A stretch of 64,000 bases of DNA. Origin: Nymphaea colorata (Eukaryota > Streptophyta > Magnoliopsida > Nymphaeales > Nymphaeaceae). Location of the stretch: positions 8,092,204 through 8,156,203 of the forward strand of contig NC_045139.1 in assembly GCF_008831285.2 (NCBI RefSeq). Reading direction: 5' to 3'. A program made the position numbers and the translations under genes. Below the pieces are notes generated by a model. That model ran no database searches. It was not told the DNA's origin and was given only the letters and a program-made list of their open reading frames with translations. Positions 46,493-59,600 of this stretch are shown in pieces (position 1 is the stretch's first letter; each line of letters opens with the position of its first letter).

Positions 46493-49400
46493 CTACAAGG
46501 AGAATGATAGTAGCCTTGTTAGGATTGCAGTATAACAAACTGATAACAATGCACCAACAGGAATGGTGACTGCCCATGATGCAACAATTTCTCGAACAGT
46601 CTCTGCCCTCACACTGTTGAGTCCCCTGGCAAAACCGACCCCCATGACTGCCCCAACGAGAGTATGGGTTGCAGATATTGGAAGGCCGAGTTTTGATGCC
46701 ACCAACACCACTGATGCAGCAGCAAACTCTGCTGCAAAACCTCTGGTCGGAGTCAACTCTGTTATCTTTTTACCAATCGTCGCAATTACCCTGTATCCCC
46801 ATATCAACAATCCAGCAACTATACCAAATCCACCCCAAGCGATGACATCAGTTGGGATCATGACTACAGCATCAGAGGCGCCACCATGGAGAATTGATAA
46901 TGCAGCTGCCAATGGGCCAATAGCATTTGACACATCATTTGCTCCATGGGCAAAGGACATGAAACAAGCAGATAAAACCTGCATGTAGCCAAAGACACCA
47001 TAGACAATCTCCAGCTCAGTGCCAGTGGGACCGGCAATATCGGACAGGAAACCTACGTTCTGAGGGCTTCTAGTTTCGCCTTTCGGTGCACCATCAGAAT
47101 AGAGAAGGTGACCAAGTTGTCTGTGGATGACTTTACTTACAAGAACTGCACCTACTATGCCACACGCAAGTGCCTGCAGGCATGCAAGAACTGGAATCTT
47201 GCTAAGGGGGAAAGCAGCAAAGGAGATGCCAGTGACACCAATAAGAACTGCAACTGGAGCAGCTGCTGCTGCTGCTTGGCCTGGGTTTGGAGCACTGTAC
47301 ACAAACTAAAACAGCAATGTGGAAGCTCAGTAAGAAGTTGATGCAAAGCTACCAAAGGAAAGAGATTTTCTAAAAGACATTTACCCTCCGAATGCATTTG
47401 TAGACAATGAAGGACACTGCAGCTCCCATGACAGGCGAGATCACCCACGAAGAAGCTACCCTTGCTAGCGATGTCCAGAAAACTGCACCAATTCCACCAT
47501 AGACCAGTCCAAATCCCACCATTGCCCCTACTATACAGTGTGTGGTGGACACTGGCCAGCCATAGAAAGAAGCAACCTGATCAGAAATAAGCACATCTAT
47601 TGATTAGCCTAACGAGGGAAAAAGCAACAAAATATTTTCATGGCCACTGAAAACAAGTCCCAAGGGAAAAATAAAATATCAACTCTGTGCATGAAAAGTT
47701 ACATCAATTTACACAACAACTCCTTGTAAACTTGATTTGTATATTCATTGGTCTCACTTTTTGGATTGAATGCAAAAATGTTCTATACAAGCTGACCTCA
47801 TTCATGCTGAAAAATGCTTTATAGTTTATATTACTCTCTTACATGTCCAGTCATCTTTTTTCATCCTTAACTGAAACAGCAGCAGGATATCTCGCTACAT
47901 GTTTCTCTTCTGGTTCTCGTCTTCTGCATATGAGTTAAGGAACATGCAACAGAATAACCTACTTATTCTGAAATAGTTTCAGTAACTTGGACTTTTCAAG
48001 GAAGCTTGATACTGTTTGTTTGTTTATTTAAGAATTGATTACAATTTTTTATACAAAATAAAACAGAAAGATAAGCAATGAACATCGAAATACTCATATG
48101 GTAGCACACAATTATGATTCTAGTCACATATTGCTTTTGCAAGCAAATGGGCTATAACATTATGTGGTACAATGTTCTTTCAGATGCCTGTAATTAGACG
48201 ATACAATATCTTTCCCCCTTCAGGATGCCTTTGCAATCTTCCAGTCCTATACCTGGTAAGTTCCCATAACATAATTTCCGTGCCTTTTCTGCCAGGGATT
48301 TCATAAAAGAATAAGCAAACTAAATAGTTTTGACTCATGACTTTGCAGTCATCATTATTTTAAAGAGAGAATGTATAGCCAAAAGGAAATTCTCAATAGG
48401 TGTAAGGGGAAAAAAAGGAGTCTATGCTTAGCTACTTGAAACTCCTAGGGATCATAAGAAGGATTTTTGGAGAATCCATATAAGATTTTATACAACAGAG
48501 AGAATTGGAAAGACTGCCCCAGACCTCTATTTCAAGATAATTATGTTTAAATAGGCCTTGGATGTTCAAGTGTAGAGCCTTCTACAATGCTGGTCGTAGA
48601 GGCATGATATCTGAGAAAAATTTGTCCATCTAAGTTTATGTGATGGCACCACCCAAAGGAGAAGAAGACAGTTGAAACTCAAGAAACTCCAGGTTCTTGA
48701 AAATGCTTAGAGCTTCCTGGATATTTGTAAAGTTCAGAAATTCTAACATAACAAAAGTCATGAAAACTGTAACACATTTTCAGAAGAAAGGCATGCACTT
48801 GCTACTTGTGTCATATAATAGGAGTAAGTAATACAACGGACCACGGACAGAGAGAAACACACTATAGGTTGTCTTGGACCTACTTAGCCTAGAAAACAAT
48901 TTTGTGCTTAAGCCCACGAAAACAATCAAACATGAGAAGAAAACTAAACAATGTGCTTCTAAAAGTATTATGCAAGTTTATGTTTCTGAGGCTTACAGCA
49001 AGTGGAGCAGATTTTAGCAGTCTTAGTTAGCATGTGGTCCGTGGAGCTATTCAGAGATATATAAAACTTTGTTAAAGATGTGCACTTCCTGCAACAACAA
49101 ATCATATCACTACAGATTCTAAAATGTTCGAAAGAACCCCAGAAATTTTTGCTTCAGTTATTATCGTGATTTACAATGCAGGGACCCTGCCTGTACCACA
49201 CAGAAAATCATAGGTTGCCTGAGATGTATTTAAATGTTATATTGTGATGTATACCAGCTAAAATGCAGAAGACCTTAAAGGCTTAAACATAAGAGAGATT
49301 CAATAACTATAAAATGATATGCCACGTGAAAATACTCAATTAAACCCAGAAGATACAGAGGAGGCTGAAAGCACAAGAGAGGAAGTCCCAGTAACTTGTC

Positions 49401-51000
49401 ATAGATTTGGCTAAATTGATGGAGGAAAATTATCTGGAATCTAAGAGAGTATGTTAGGAAGTGCCGTCGAGTGAAAACTTTTCTTTGTATACATTAAGGG
49501 GCAGCTTCGAACTCTATGTTTGCAAATTGTGTCTTCTTTTTTCATGATCGACTTTACTTTCAGCATCACATGCATACTCATATTTCAATCAAGCCTCTCA
49601 TGGACTACCAACTGTTCTGAGATGCTTTCAGCAACCAACGAAATGCAAGTTGTCGTTAAAAAAATGTACTACTTCTTGAACCTAACGGTCAAGTCAGATA
49701 GCTGCTTGCCTTCTAGTCAAAATTTTCCGGACCAACCCTTCTATGGTGATCAGCGTCCATGTATTCTCATAAATCCTGCAACAACATCCTGTACTCATGA
49801 GATGGAGCGTCTCAAAAAGAACATCTTTGAGACACTCCATCCTCCTAACATGCCCTAAACGACTTAATACTTAGTTCTCGTCACCTGTAAAAGCGGAGAG
49901 TTAAAGCATCCTTGCTACACATATAATGCCAAACTGTTAACAGATGACGATTATAAGCAGCATTCACTTTCTGATTAATTAGACCCAATTTCCGTGGAAA
50001 CTTGGCATGACTCGAAGATCTCCACAATTGTCTAGTGTAGAACTGTTTGGAGCACCCTTTTCTGTTCATCCACAAATGTTTTTCCATTGCTTCGCCGTCA
50101 ACCATTTTTTCGAACTTGCCGGATCAGTCATGCATAGATTTTCCGATTACCTCGGCCTTATCAAGAAAATATAAAACTCAGTTTACCAATTTCGCCACAT
50201 CGCTTACTCTGAAGACTTTAAGCCCACCCACACAGCCAAGTGTGCAACTAGTAATAAACAAACTGCAAGAAGAATGAAGGGGAGAGACATGGTACCTGCA
50301 ACCAGGTGCCTGCGGCAGCTAAGCAAGACAACAATCCGGCGAACAGAAGGTTTTCCTTCCCCTGGAAGACGCTGGACATAAGGATCCCCTTCTGCATAGT
50401 GCTGGTAACATGCCTTCCCATCAGGAAGGCACCGGAGAACTCGAGCACTGCGGCCGTCAGGACCGCCTGCCGCAGGCTCAGCGCCCCCGATCCCACCGAC
50501 GTCCCCATTGCATTGGCTACGTCATTGGCGCCGATGTTCCACGCCATGTAGAACCCGGACAGCAAAGTGACATAGGATAGAACCTTGTTCCTTAGCCCCA
50601 TGCCCTGCCCAAGTGAGGACATCGCCAGGGGCAGGCTCAGGGCAGCCATGGAAATGCACACAGAAACGGCCGTCGCCGTCCGGGACGACACGTTGAAAGC
50701 CCTCGCCATCCCTTGCGTCTCCTCCTCCTGCCTGGGCACAGCAGAGGCCGGGGCATCGTGACCTTCTTCTTCCCTGAAGGAAGCCAGAGAGGAGGCAGAG
50801 GGCAGGAATTTCGGTGTGAGGGTGATGTATCTGATTCTGGGGTTCCTCTGGAAGTTGATGTACCGTCTGGAGAAGGCAGTTGAATGAAGAAATGGAGTGC
50901 TCTTGGAGCACAGATGGTTGTGGAGACCGCTGCCATTCTTTGAGCAGAACAAGTGCAGTTGGAGACCAGAATTTTTTAAACACAGCAGATGCAAAGTCAT
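46493..51000 (-). CDS. PHT2;1: Plastid low-affinity phosphate transporter PHT2;1, 3 exons
   Basis: Phosphate/cation symporter of the chloroplast inner envelope (PiT/PHO-4 family), importing inorganic phosphate into the plastid. Exons 51000-50296, 47576-47385 and 47305-46493 are in phase 0 throughout and give 569 residues; Arabidopsis PHT2;1 is of similar length. The two copies of the family signature are clear: GANDVANAMGTSVGSG in exon 1 and GANDVSNAIGPLAAAL in exon 3. Exon 2 (64 residues) carries YGWPVSTTHCIVGAMVG and its repeat partner LGLPISATHTLVGAVMG is in exon 3, the internal symmetry expected of PiT carriers. A Ser/Leu/His-rich N-terminus without acidic residues for the first 60 positions is a good chloroplast transit peptide. 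ATG 51000 is the first ATG in frame. The first intron is 2.7 kb, the second 79 bp. Confidence 0.96.
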
Positions 51001-51059
51001 ATTATCCCTTCTCTTTTCACTTTGACGATAGATCTCCTTAAGCAAATAGAATAGTATTC

Positions 51060-51061
<2 letters not shown>

Positions 51062-51136
<75 letters not shown>
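51062..51136. repeat. (GA)n microsatellite in the PHT2;1 leader
   Basis: About 75 bp of GA on the plus strand (CT in the sense of the gene), 62 bp upstream of the start codon, with one AA interruption near 51128. Probably in the 5' UTR or core promoter. Confidence 0.96.
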
Positions 51137-54100
51137 TGGTAGCGGTTACTGGGTGAGTGAGGGAGACGGAAGTACTAAATCAAGAATGGAAGTTGTTCCA
51201 TAAAAGAATCCGTAAGTTGGTTTGGGGCAGAAAGAGGAGGAAGAGGAGAAGATTCAGAGGGCAGTAGCTGCTACAGTTTTTGTTTGTCTGAATCTCCATT
51301 TTATCTCCATTAATAGCTCATTTTTAATGGTTTATGAGTCACGACTTTCTGCTCTCTATGAAAAATTTCACCCTCTCTTTATTCTGGAATCTGAATTATT
51401 TGGGATGAAAAAGAGAAAAATATTTGGAGTGGTAGATAAGATTCTTCGCCTTCGAAAGTGTTAGCTGCGAGCAGGTTTGTGGGGAAGAACGAGTGGCGGA
51501 GAGCGTTCTTAAAATGTCATGGTGGTGGCCATCCTTCCCCCTTGACCACAGAGCGAGCTGTAGAGAGAGAGAGAGAGAGAGAGAGATGGACGTCCCAGTC
51601 AATCATCCTGGCGCTGCCCAACGGTCGGCTGGAGGTTTGGTTTCTTATCCGAACCTGCAACCCATCATTGTCAGCAAATTGAATCGGTTTTCCGAGTTTT
51701 CTCAAATTCAGAAGCGTTTGCAACCATTGGTTGTTGCTGCCACTGACAGATTCAGTCCTGACCTTTCTGCTCAAACACAGTTCTTATAGTTTAATTATGT
51801 CTATCAAATTCTCCTTTACAAAATCAGACGAAGATGACTAAGCACTTCAAAGAAGAAAGAAAAGGATGAGTTCGAGAATTTGTGACAGTTATTGAAAGCC
51901 AGTTCTTTAAAATTTTTAAAGATCTAAAGTTAACATTTTTAGTCGGCCCATTTTTGTCTCAGCCAAGAACCGATTCGATACGTATCGGTCAATAAAAGGA
52001 CGATACACAGATTCTGCAGCCCTGCTGCCAATGTCAATGTGTCTGGCTTGGCTGGCTATGGGCTCTCCCAAATTCTCCTTTCCGTTTTTTCTTTTTTTAT
52101 TCTGGAGTTATTCCGGAGGCGATGACTCTTTTCCTCAGCTCTGAGAAATTAAGTCTAGAACCTTCAGGTCAGCCATGGAAAACCCTTTCCCACATTTTTT
52201 CTCATCGTTTGAAGGAGAGTGTTTATTTGGCTGTGAATTAGCTAAAAAACATATGAAAAGCATTTACAAAAGCACATGAAACGTATAAGTCAATTAAATA
52301 AAATGCAAAGAAGAATTGGAAAATGACCATCAATTGGAATCGATTTGAAACATGAATCGTTTAAAGATTTCCCATAAAATGTTTTCATCTCATATGGTTT
52401 GCCGTCTCCTTAGATAGCATAGAAAATCAAGTTACTGGAACAACCTTGTTCTTCAAACATGCCCTTCTAATCAGCAATATGGATATTCCAAAAGTCATTT
52501 AATAGTTGATTCTTGAATGACTGTCACCTATCGTTCCTTTCTTTTGTTTTTTATCGGTAAGCTAGCGGTGTGCCAAGAGAAATCTAAATTCTCAAGATTC
52601 TTCAACTCAAACTTCGTAGGTCCAGTCTTTGGATAAGTGAATAGATTTCTTGTTGCCTAGCTACAAGAATTGTGACATTTGGTGAAACTGGGAATGAGTG
52701 GAATATATAGTATACATTAATATGTCTGGGCGCTGGGCCGGGCCGCTACCAGGTCCCCGGTACCCGGCCCGGGTCTGGGTCAAGATTTTTTGCGTCGGCC
52801 TTAATCCATTATGCCCAGCCTGGCCCGACATCATAACGCGCCGGGTCCGGGTTAAGCAATCGGCCCGTTCGACCGGTTAAGTCGAATGAGTTCGTTCGTT
52901 CTTTCGACGCAGGGAGTTAACAACCAAAAAAGATGAACAAAATATCCCCTACCAAAATTGTCTTAAACAAATTGATTGGTCATATTAGTGTCATTTGTAG
53001 GGGCAGAGCTAGTTTTTTTTTTTTTTTTTTTTTTTATGGGGCACTAATTAAACAAATTTTCAGTTGGCTATGAGGTAGTGACTCCAGTTTGGTATGGCTG
53101 TCCTATATAATTGAACCCAAATCTACCCAAATTCAACTACTAATTTAAACTTTCAGAAAATGGAATCTACGCAATTCATTGTTGATTAATTGATAATTCA
53201 AAATTTTTTCTTGGTATATGATGAGCAAATGAACTGAGATTTGCAAATCGTTCGTAGAGAATTAAGGGACGACTGATAGCCTCGATGAATCTCAGAGCTG
53301 TGTATATAAGGCCATACTCCCTTCTTTTCGACTTCAAACCGGAGGTTTTGGCCATACACTGAGGATATTGAATTCTCTTTTTCACTTAGTAGTAAAGTAT
53401 GGTGTTTGTTTACATAAAAAGAATTTTAAGATTCGTCAAGGTTATCGAACACAAAGGCTTTGATACTGCCACCATCTAAGAACGTCATTGATGACCATAA
53501 TTAGCGGCGACGCCAAATGTCCTTTTTATATTATATTATTATTATTTATTATTATTATTATTTTATTTGGAATTTGGATTCTAAGGAAACAGCGTTGGGA
53601 TAAGAGACACTGTAGGACTTATGCTTGCATAGACTTGGGGAAGAGCCAAAATTGTTGTATAGGTCAATGGAGTTTACGCATATTCCTACCTGTTTATCTC
53701 AAGAGTCACACAATGGGTTACAATGGTGACAATAAAATATACAGTGTGGACACGGAATGAGCAAGTTGCCTACGACGGTCACAACAAAATGTGCAGTGTG
53801 TCCGATATGCGTCATTGAATATTGGCATATATGGCCTCAACTATTTATTTTTTGAATTTATTTTTAAATTTATTTCAAAAATAAAAAAATACAAAATTGT
53901 AAAGTTGTATTCATCATGTTGAGAAGGGGCCAATATAAATTTAATGAGATAATAAAGACCATATGAATACCACAAATCGTGACAATTCTTATGAAACAAA
54001 GATGGCACCGAGCACAAAAAACTTGTTTTCGAGTGAACAGTGTTTCACACCGCCCGGGAAAAAACAGAAGCCTCCACTCTACCCCTTATCCGCATAAGGT

Positions 54101-55657
54101 ATATAATTTGTTTCTAGTGTCTTGGGATGCCACCCTTGCCATGTCTGCACACCAACGGTCATTCTTTTACAACACAAAAAGTTGGTGTCATAGGAATTCG
54201 AAATGGAAACCAGCCGCCTATCGGACCCTACCCCAACCTTTGCGCCAACCCCGTTGAGGATGAGAGAGAAAGCATATTTCATTTGAGAAGTCAGTCGCAA
54301 GGGATGGTTTTGTAGCCTTCTTAGATAACTGGTTAAGTCTTCAGTTTAAGTTTAATCCAAATGAAAAGGAGATAATATTTTTGTATTAGTTCAACAAACA
54401 GCTACAACATGGTTGGTTCCTTGACGACCAGACAATAATATAGGTTCCCTTCGTAAATGAGAATTTCTTTTAGCAAAATCATGGAAAATATTTTTAACTT
54501 TTTTTTTCCTTGAAAAGAAACTTATGCAAATGTGTTCGCATGTTTAAAAGCATGTATATTTGATAACAAAAATGTTCTTCATTTGACCTGTAAGAATAAT
54601 TTTAGAATCCAAAAGAATTAAGGTCATTACTTTTAAATATTGTCTAGAGTTGTAGGAAAATTAGTGTTAAAAGAAAGTATGAAAGTATGACCAACCTGCG
54701 AATAAGACCAAAAAACTATGAAAGTCTACGATACTTTCTTTTGTTTTGGTGCCAAAATCTATGTTGGAAAATTAACCCCAAAAAATCGCTTCCTCCATCA
54801 TGTTGCCAAGATAGCAACATGATATTGACCATAGACTAAATATTGACATAATACTACGATGGTTTGGAATTGTAATTGTTTCTTCTTTTAAGTTTACCAC
54901 AATGAATTGATAAAGACAATGACAATGAACTGAATGAAAAAGAAACAAACTGTGTGGTTATTGAATTAAACGCATTGTTTTCCTCTCATTGTGTTTGAGT
55001 TTTGCAGCTGGAGCTCCGCTCAATGAGCTCAATTGTAGGTTGACTAAGCTTGACCCAAGCTGATTCTAAAATTATATATGTAAATTTTTGCATGAGCCTA
55101 GTTGATATTATCAGAGCGCGCATGAGGCAACTCAAGCTTGCTCATTCTATATTGATCAGTTTGAACTTGAGTCTTTTATCATATGCTTGAGCTCAAATTG
55201 GATTGAACCAGGCCGAGCTCGAGCTCGGGTGACTCGACTCATTCCTTACACCTATTGACTGGGTTATATGCATCCAATTTTTGTTCTTAATCTTCAAAAA
55301 CATGTAGCTAGGTAAAATATGCTTATCTTGCATAAACTTTGAAACTGAAGAAAATGTAAAGAAAATGCTCAGTTAACTTAGATTGTCAAGGACATAAGCT
55401 AAACTAAGGCCTTCTAATTCAAGAGTTTCTATAGAAAAGGTACAATTGCACAAGAGAGCAAAAATAAATGCTATATCCTGGCCTTAAAATTAAGTCTACA
55501 TAGCGTGGTATGAACTTTTAATGGAAATCAAATGAAAGCTGGTGAAGTGTTTTCATGTTCAAAAGAACTTGAATACAAAACCATTTAAGGCACCTTAGAT
55601 GACATTCATAATTTGGACAAGAGGCGAAAAGGGGAAGAAGTTCATGCATTCCGAACA

Positions 55658-55679
55658 ATATATATATATACATATATAT

Positions 55680-55736
<57 letters not shown>
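55658..55736. repeat. (TA)n microsatellite
   Basis: About 79 bp of TA with interruptions at CATATATATAG. Confidence 0.96.
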
Positions 55737-55737
<1 letters not shown>

Positions 55738-55987
55738 CTGTATACTTGTCCAAGAGAATGTTAGTAAACATCCAAGAAGCGGCAGTACAAAATGAAAGGT
55801 GTGCCACTAATGCGATCACTACTAAACATGCAAGCGTCAGAGAAGACCACTATTACTAAATACTAATATGAAAAAGGCATTACAGAAAAAACGTGTTAGA
55901 GAAAAGCGAAAGGAATGCCATTGAAAATAGCAAGTACTAATTAGCAAATATTTGTTCGGACCTTAAAAATGTGGCACTAATAATCAA

Positions 55988-56151
55988 GGGCCTATTTGGC
56001 AAAGGAAACAATATGTAACTATTCTATGAATATGACCCAAAGATTGAATAACATTCATGAAACACTTTAAAAAGTTCTTTATGAATCTACCTCAATTTTT
56101 GGAGTAAATTCATGAAATGATTTGTAATTGTTCCATTTGCCAAACAGGCCC
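55988..56151. mobile_element. 164-bp MITE
   Basis: The ends GGGCCTATTTGGCAAAGG and (reverse complement) GGGCCTGTTTGGCAAATG match at about 22 of 25 positions if extended inward. Flanks are CAA on the left and TAA on the right, a possible decayed TAA duplication. Confidence 0.75.
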
Positions 56152-57559
56152 TAAGAGAAACCAATGCTAATTTCCTCCTGACATCTTTCTAATCCCCATT
56201 GTCCTCTCTTCCATTAGCCATTTTGCTCACTCATTGCTTCTCTAATTGAGTGCTTCATTCCTATTTCACATACTTCTTCAAATTATTTGATTTTTGGAAA
56301 GGAGTGGTTAAAACCCTTCCACCAACCCATAGTCATCTACTTCTTTTAACTTGTCTATCATCGTTACTTTCTTCTTTAACCAATAGCTTCATGCCCACTA
56401 GGTTAACTAAGCATGCCTACTTATAATTTGAAATTTTCAGCTCCAGAACAAAGGAATTAGACCTCGGAGTTCTAAAATAACATCCTTTGCGGGAAACCAT
56501 CTAGACTTTAGTATATCCCCCGAGTGCTTACCATTATAGAGCTAGAGTTGGGTGACATGAAAAAGTATGAATTAGATTGATTTTATGTTATATATTATTT
56601 CACAAGATGCTTGAAGCTGTTCAAAGTCATCAAGCTGCTTCTTCAATTATTGCAGACATGGACCATGTCAAAGATATTATATGTTGATATGTTGTATGAC
56701 ATGTTCATTTATTTATAAGGTTACAATGATTCATATATACACCCCTATTGGATTGTTGTATAGTTTAGTGATAATGCTTTCAAGTTGGTATTCTCTATCT
56801 TTAAAGTTTGTTTACCTCCTCTACTCGCAATTGAGATTAGGAGATTAGATTCTACTGTCTAGATATAGCTTGAATGCTCAAGCTCTAGTGTGCAACCAAG
56901 CGAATAGAATTAGAGATCCTTCTTCCTTGTGTGAAAATAATATTTGTTTTTAACAATTTTATTTTAAAGCATCATTTCACTGAAGTTAGTGATCAATCTC
57001 ACTGAAGCATCAAGTATTGGAGCATTATTGGGAAACAAAGGTATCCGTAGTTAATATTCTTTAAAAAGTTTTAAACGATCAGAACACATCTTGGTACTTG
57101 GAATAAATCTAAATTTTGTTTATTTAGAAGAAGATCATATTAAAAAAAAAAAACTTGGATCAAGTGCAAGGGGTTGTGGGGGAAGGAAGCAATCAAACCA
57201 TGGTAAAAAGAAAAGGAAACTAAGCAGATAAGGATTAAGCAAAGGAAAAATATATGTGGCATCACAAATCCAACATTAGATGACTTCAAGAGGGTGACAA
57301 CAATTCAGCCTATGTTCAACCATGGCACATGATAGGCAAATGAACCAACAATAAGATCAAGAATGAAGTCCAACACTTTTCAATGGAAGACTCAATGATC
57401 AATAACTCTACTAGTAAAGATCGTTTCACACCTTTCTTAACAAGACAATTTGATGGATATATCAAATTGGCTCTTAACAATAATTCACCTGGTTTAGTTG
57501 ACAATGTAGTCGTTCTTATACGAGTATTAGAGCATAGTTAGGAAAGATGTACCAAAGGC

Positions 57560-59600
57560 TATGATGATGGTCCCTGTTTGTCACATATATTCTTTGCTGA
57601 TGATTTGATTCTTATAGGTGAGACTATAGTTGAGCAATATAAGACTATGATGGACTATCTTAATAAATTTTGCTTCTTTTCTGAACAGAAGGTGAATTTA
57701 TCTAAATCTCTATTTTATACTTCCACTAATGTTCATGAAGATGTTGTTCAAAGTATTCAAGGGAGTTCCAGTATGCATCACTGCATTGATCTTGGCCGTT
57801 ATCTAGGGTGCCACTACATACTAATCGTGTTAATAGAAATATTTATACTCAACTTCTTGACAAGGTTCGCAAGCGATTGTCTTCTTGAAAGTCTTCCCAA
57901 CTCTTTTTAGCTGGATGTGCCACCTTAGTACAATCTGTGACTAGTTTCATTACAGATTATACTATGCAAACTATTAAATTGCCAATTTCTGTTACTAAAG
58001 AAATTGATAGTTTGAATAGAAATTTTCTTTGGGGATCAACGGCTGAGAAAAGGAGAGTTCATTTGTTGAATTGGGACACTGTGTGTCGTGCAAAAGATAA
58101 AGGAGGGCTTGGTATTCGTAAGTCTGCTAATATGAACAAAGCTTTGCTTGCCAAGCTAAGGTGGAAATTAGAAGATGAGGATGAAGGTCTATGGGCTCGA
58201 GTTTTGACATCCAAGTATTTGAAACAATGTTTTTTTCTTCAAGCTCGTATAACACATAATGCTTCTCACACTTGACAGAGTATAATCTCAACCAAATCTC
58301 TTGTTCATCAAGGTTGTGCACGAATTGTAGGTGATGGATCAACAACTTTGTTTTGGAAAGGTAAATGGCTTGGGGATAAGTCCTTACTTGAGCGCTGTAA
58401 TGTTAATTTGTCTGATGAGGAGCATACTAAACATGTTAATGATTATATTTGTAACAACAATTGGAGTGAACAGTTGTTAGTGCTTTTGCCGGCTGATATT
58501 AGGGAACAACTTTCATTTGTGCAGCTTCAACAAGATGAGCAAGATAGAAATTTTTGGCATGCTTCAACTGATGGCAACTTTTTTGTTTCTTCTGCTTATC
58601 AATTGCTTATTGTTGGTGTTCACACACATGAATTCTGGTTTAAATTGTAGAAACTAGATATTCCCCATCGGGTTAAGTTCTTTATTTGGTTATTATTTCA
58701 TAATCATCTTCTTACTAGATCTGCTTGTGTACATCAAAATATTTTGACTACCGCAGTTTGTCCTCGGTGTGGTGCTCTTGAGGAAAATACTCTGCATGTC
58801 TTCTGAGATTGTAGTTCTTCTCAAGTTATATGAGTTGGCTATTTTCATGGGGCTAAATTATAAGAGTTTAATACGGTCACTTTGGAGGTTTGGTTGAGGA
58901 ATAATATTTCTAGGCATTGCCTTTTGGTTAACAATATGATTTCTTGGTCTATTTTCTTTTGCTTCGCTTGTTGACATATTTGGCAGTGGTGAAATCGAGT
59001 TGTATTTGAAACAAGTTTTTCTTGACTCGATGATATTTTATTTCACATAGCTGCTTCTATTGGAGAGTCTAAAAACCATATGGCCCAACTTCGATTATCC
59101 CAACGAAAAGTTCAAACCTTTATTGCATGGATGTCACATCACTTGGGTTTTATTAAGTTGAATGTTGATGCGGCTGCTATAACAAATCCATAAAACTTAG
59201 CGACTGGTGGTTTATTTCACAATGATAATGGAGAATGGTTATTTGGCTTCACTTGTCGTGCGAGTTATGGTCATATAACTAAGGCTGAACTTATTGTTGA
59301 ATCAGATTCCTTATTAGCTGTGAACAAGGTTTTAAAAGACCTGTAGCCTCGTGATCCTTTATTTCAGATAGTGAAGCAGTGTCAAAAAATGTTGAGACAT
59401 GATTGAGAGTGTGTCTTATATATGTGTGTCGATTTTCTTGCCTCATTAGTCTTTCAATGATCTTTTGGAGTGACCATTCTTACCAATCCACCTGGTTTTT
59501 TGCATCGATTGGTTGAGGAGGATCTGATTGGTGTAGCTCAACATCATGCTATAGTTAGTTAATGCGGTTCTAAACCGCTCTTATGTAATAAAAAAAAGTT
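57560..59600 (+). pseudogene. Decayed L1-type LINE, 5'-truncated
   Basis: From left to right: an RT fragment with the catalytic FADD box (57593-57604) followed by DLILIGE; thumb-region sequence (NRNFLWGSTAEKRRVHLLNW; KDKGGLGIRKSANMNKALL); a zf-RVT-like block (PHRVKFFIWLLFHNHLL, then CPRCG and ENTLHVF) at about 58668-58805; and an RNase H remnant (KLNVDAA, then GEWLFGF) at about 59155-59260. A frameshift lies near 57830-57940 and in-frame stops include TGA at about 58274, TAG at about 58648 and more after. It ends in TAATAAAAAAAAG near 59600, a poly(A)-like tail. No target duplication found. Inactive. Confidence 0.92.

Larger units (their letters stand above)
51137..57559. other. Intergenic region, repeat-rich
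   Basis: No recognised gene. Includes a (GA) tract at 51564-51587, GC-rich scraps with GGCCGGGCCG-type words (52727-52870), a poly-T run after GGGGCAGAGCTAG (52996-53035), a TTATTA stretch near 53535-53560, GAGCTCGAGCTCG-rich repeat sequence near 55010-55240, a (TA)n tract and one MITE. Confidence 0.55.

Noticed and set aside
49520-49858. 112-codon plus-strand ORF in the first intron of PHT2;1
   Set aside because: No domain recognised and antisense within an intron.
52727-52870. GC-rich island as a promoter or gene start
   Set aside because: Repeated GGCC/CCCGG words like those at 28250 and 30600-30730 indicate dispersed repeat debris; no gene follows.
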